From: an uncultured cyanobacterium
GTDB lineage: Bacteria; Cyanobacteriota; Cyanobacteriia; Cyanobacteriales; Chroococcidiopsidaceae
NCBI GenBank assembly: GCA_946221495.1
Contig: CAMIFA010000195.1
Location: 1-8,301 of the forward strand
DNA length: 8,301 nt
Direction: 5' to 3'
Shown here: positions 6,615 to 8,301 of the stretch, piece by piece
Position numbering within the stretch: position 1 is the first letter of the stretch
How the letters are laid out: each line of letters starts with the position of its first letter
Made by a program: the position numbers and the translations under genes
Notes under the pieces: generated by a model
The model's input: the letters and a program-made list of their open reading frames with translations, nothing else
What the model was told of the DNA's origin: nothing
Database searches by the model: none

Positions 6615-6658
6615 AGAAGGAACTAGTGTAGGGATTGTTATTCAGAAACGTTACTTAG

Positions 6659-8301
6659 CTAGGGTTGAACGATTACTTCATAAGTAGTATTAGCTTGATG
6701 TCCATTCAGTTCAGTTGGCAGCTGACTGGCAGCGTTTCTGGTGGTATAGGTGCGGATAACATTTCCAATAATTTTGAGACCAACTTCGCCCGCGAGACTC
6801 ATAATCGATTCTGGATGGAATTGGACGGCAGCAATTGGCAGAGTCTGATGCTCAACGCCCATAATGACTTGATCGTGGGCAATAGCTGTAACTTTCAGTT
6901 CTGGAGGCAGGCGATCGCTCAAGGCAAACAGTGAGTGGTATCTACCCACTTCAAATGATGGCGGTAAATCTTGGAAGATACTGGACTCAGGATCAGTGAC
7001 AAAAACCCGCGATACCTTACCATGCTGGGGATAGCTCAAAACTCCTAATTCACCGCCAAAAGCTTCCACGATTCCTTGCAACCCCAGGCAAACGCCAAAT
7101 AGGGGAATTTGACGCTGGATGCAAGCGGCAACTGTCTGAGAAACACGAAAATCCCGAGGTCTACCAGGACCAGGAGATAGAACAACGAGGTCTGGACATT
7201 CAGTGTCAAACACTGCTTCTGCGAAGCCATGCCGCAGGGTTTTAACTGTAGCTCCAAAGGAGCGGATGTAGTTGGCTAGTGTGTGAACAAAGGAGTCTTC
7301 ATAGTCAATTAATAAAACTTTTTTACCGGATGCACTAGCACTGACCCAATCACGGCTTGTTGAACTCGTCAGCGTGGGGGTACTCATCTGCTGCACTCGG
7401 TAGATTGTTTCAAACAAGGCAGCAGCTTTGGTAAGAGTCTCTTGTTCTTCCGCTTCTGGCACAGAGTCATAAAGCACAGTTGCACCGACGCGGATTTCAG
7501 CGATCGCATCTTTTAAGCGCATCGTCCGCAAAGTCAAGCCAGTATTCAAGTTGCCGTTAAAGCTTAAGTATCCCACTGCACCACCATACCAACGGCGAGC
7601 GCTATGCTCGTGTTGTTCGATAAACTGCATTGCTGCTTTTTTGGGAGCGCCAGTTACGGTTACTGCCCAAGTATGGGTGAGAAAAGCATCCAAGGCATCA
7701 AACTCTGGACGCAATAACCCCTCAACATGATCTACTGTATGGATCAGGTGACTATACAATTCAATTTGACGGCGACCAATAACTCGTACCGATCCAGGCT
7801 CACACAGCCGCGATTTGTCGTTGCGATCGACATCGGTACACATCGTTAGCTCGGCTTCATCCTTGCGGGAGTTAAGTAACTGACGAATTTGGTCTGCATC
7901 TTCAATTGCATCTTGTCCGCGAGCGATCGTGCCACTAATTGGGCAAGTCTCAATTCGCCTACCTTCAACCCGGACAAACATCTCTGGAGATGCCCCAATC
8001 AGATACTCTCCTCCTAAATTAAAGATGAAACCATAGGGACTAGGATTAAGTTGCTGAAGTGTTTGAAAGATTTTAACTGGAGACTCTTCGCAGCTAGTAA
8101 AAAAATTCTGACTAGGAACAACTTCAAATAAATCGCCACGACGAAAGTAATCAAGAGCTTGCTGGATCTTGCGGGCATACTCACCAGGAATATGATCAGA
8201 TGTTAGCTGTGGAGTTAGTTTTTGACCTCGATAATCAATGATTTCTCCTGTACGCGGTAAATTCTTGGTACTACCATGCTCTGTCTCGAAGTCGTACTGT
8301 C
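6659..8301 (-). CDS. trpE: Fused anthranilate synthase TrpE(G), N-terminus off right edge
   Basis: Makes anthranilate from chorismate using ammonia from glutamine. The frame is open to the right edge (546 complete codons visible). Relatives of about 730 residues suggest that roughly 180 residues are missing. Visible residues 1-290 are the TrpE chorismate-binding domain: FRRGDLFEVVPSQ near 54, GASPEMFV near 102, CPISGTIARG near 119, DEAELTMCTDVDRND near 147, HTVDHVEG near 187, TVTGAPK near 214, and NTGLTLRT near 252. A Ser/Thr-rich linker follows. The class I glutamine amidotransferase domain runs from about 327: LLIDYEDSFVHTLAN, SPGPGRP, GVCLGLQ (nucleophile Cys, visible residue 404), and QFHPES (His 495, Glu 497). 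The triad is complete. An internal ATG at 7981 lies within GASPEM and is not the start. The motif wording is close to alphaproteobacterial TrpE(G). The promoter and the N-terminal Trp feedback site are outside the window. Confidence 0.95.
   Translation of the reverse strand, partial: QYDFETEHGSTKNLPRTGEIIDYRGQKLTPQLTSDHIPGEYARKIQQALDYFRRGDLFEVVPSQNFFTSCEESPVKIFQTLQQLNPSPYGFIFNLGGEYLIGASPEMFVRVEGRRIETCPISGTIARGQDAIEDADQIRQLLNSRKDEAELTMCTDVDRNDKSRLCEPGSVRVIGRRQIELYSHLIHTVDHVEGLLRPEFDALDAFLTHTWAVTVTGAPKKAAMQFIEQHEHSARRWYGGAVGYLSFNGNLNTGLTLRTMRLKDAIAEIRVGATVLYDSVPEAEEQETLTKAAALFETIYRVQQMSTPTLTSSTSRDWVSASASGKKVLLIDYEDSFVHTLANYIRSFGATVKTLRHGFAEAVFDTECPDLVVLSPGPGRPRDFRVSQTVAACIQRQIPLFGVCLGLQGIVEAFGGELGVLSYPQHGKVSRVFVTDPESSIFQDLPPSFEVGRYHSLFALSDRLPPELKVTAIAHDQVIMGVEHQTLPIAAVQFHPESIMSLAGEVGLKIIGNVIRTYTTRNAASQLPTELNGHQANTTYEVIVQP

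Noticed and set aside
7045..7257. 70-codon minus-strand ORF within trpE(G)
   Set aside because: It is in another frame on the same strand across the conserved amidotransferase domain, so it is a shadow.
6659..7981. trpE(G) starting at the ATG at 7981
   Set aside because: That ATG is the Met of the conserved GASPEM motif. The frame continues upstream with clear TrpE sequence to the window edge.

Overview
The window looks like a cyanobacterial chromosome segment, probably from a filamentous (Nostocales-type) strain. The evidence is nine exact copies of the HIP1 octamer GCGATCGC in 8.3 kb, AT-rich spacers between moderately GC genes, cyanobacterial-looking Trp enzymes, and a fused TrpE(G) anthranilate synthase of the kind known from Anabaena/Nostoc and alphaproteobacteria. 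The species assignment is inference.

From about 1115 to the right edge lies one minus-strand gene train. In transcription order it runs: trpE(G) fusion (5' end outside the window), trpC, a possible 31-aa small ORF, trpA, a possible 30-aa small ORF, trpB, a class I-beta DAHP synthase (aroF, also called aroG), and trpD. It ends in a convincing rho-independent terminator at 1115-1151. Together the enzymes cover the shikimate entry step (DAHP synthase) and chorismate to anthranilate, phosphoribosyl-anthranilate, indole-glycerol phosphate, indole and tryptophan. Only trpF is missing from the visible part. Primary trp genes are usually scattered in cyanobacteria. A compact trp set that carries its own DAHP synthase resembles the dedicated Trp-supply cassettes of cyanobacterial indole-product clusters (scytonemin, hapalindole family). 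No scy or hapalindole-specific gene is visible, so the product cannot be decided here.

From 506 to 1114 is an AT-rich spacer with no convincing gene. It holds one HIP1 site and a 14-bp palindrome. From 505 to the left edge runs the start of a separate minus-strand gene for a Gly/Ser-rich protein. Its visible C-terminal part is built from nearly identical 36-bp tandem repeats (12 residues, core GFPGAPSGGS) and it continues off the window.

The items most worth a second look are: the small ORF between trpC and trpA, whose stop overlaps the trpA start as ATGA; the second small ORF filling the trpA-trpB gap; a TrpD whose PRPP-binding motifs depart from consensus; and the biosynthetic purpose of the operon. 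No wholly new type of system is evident.
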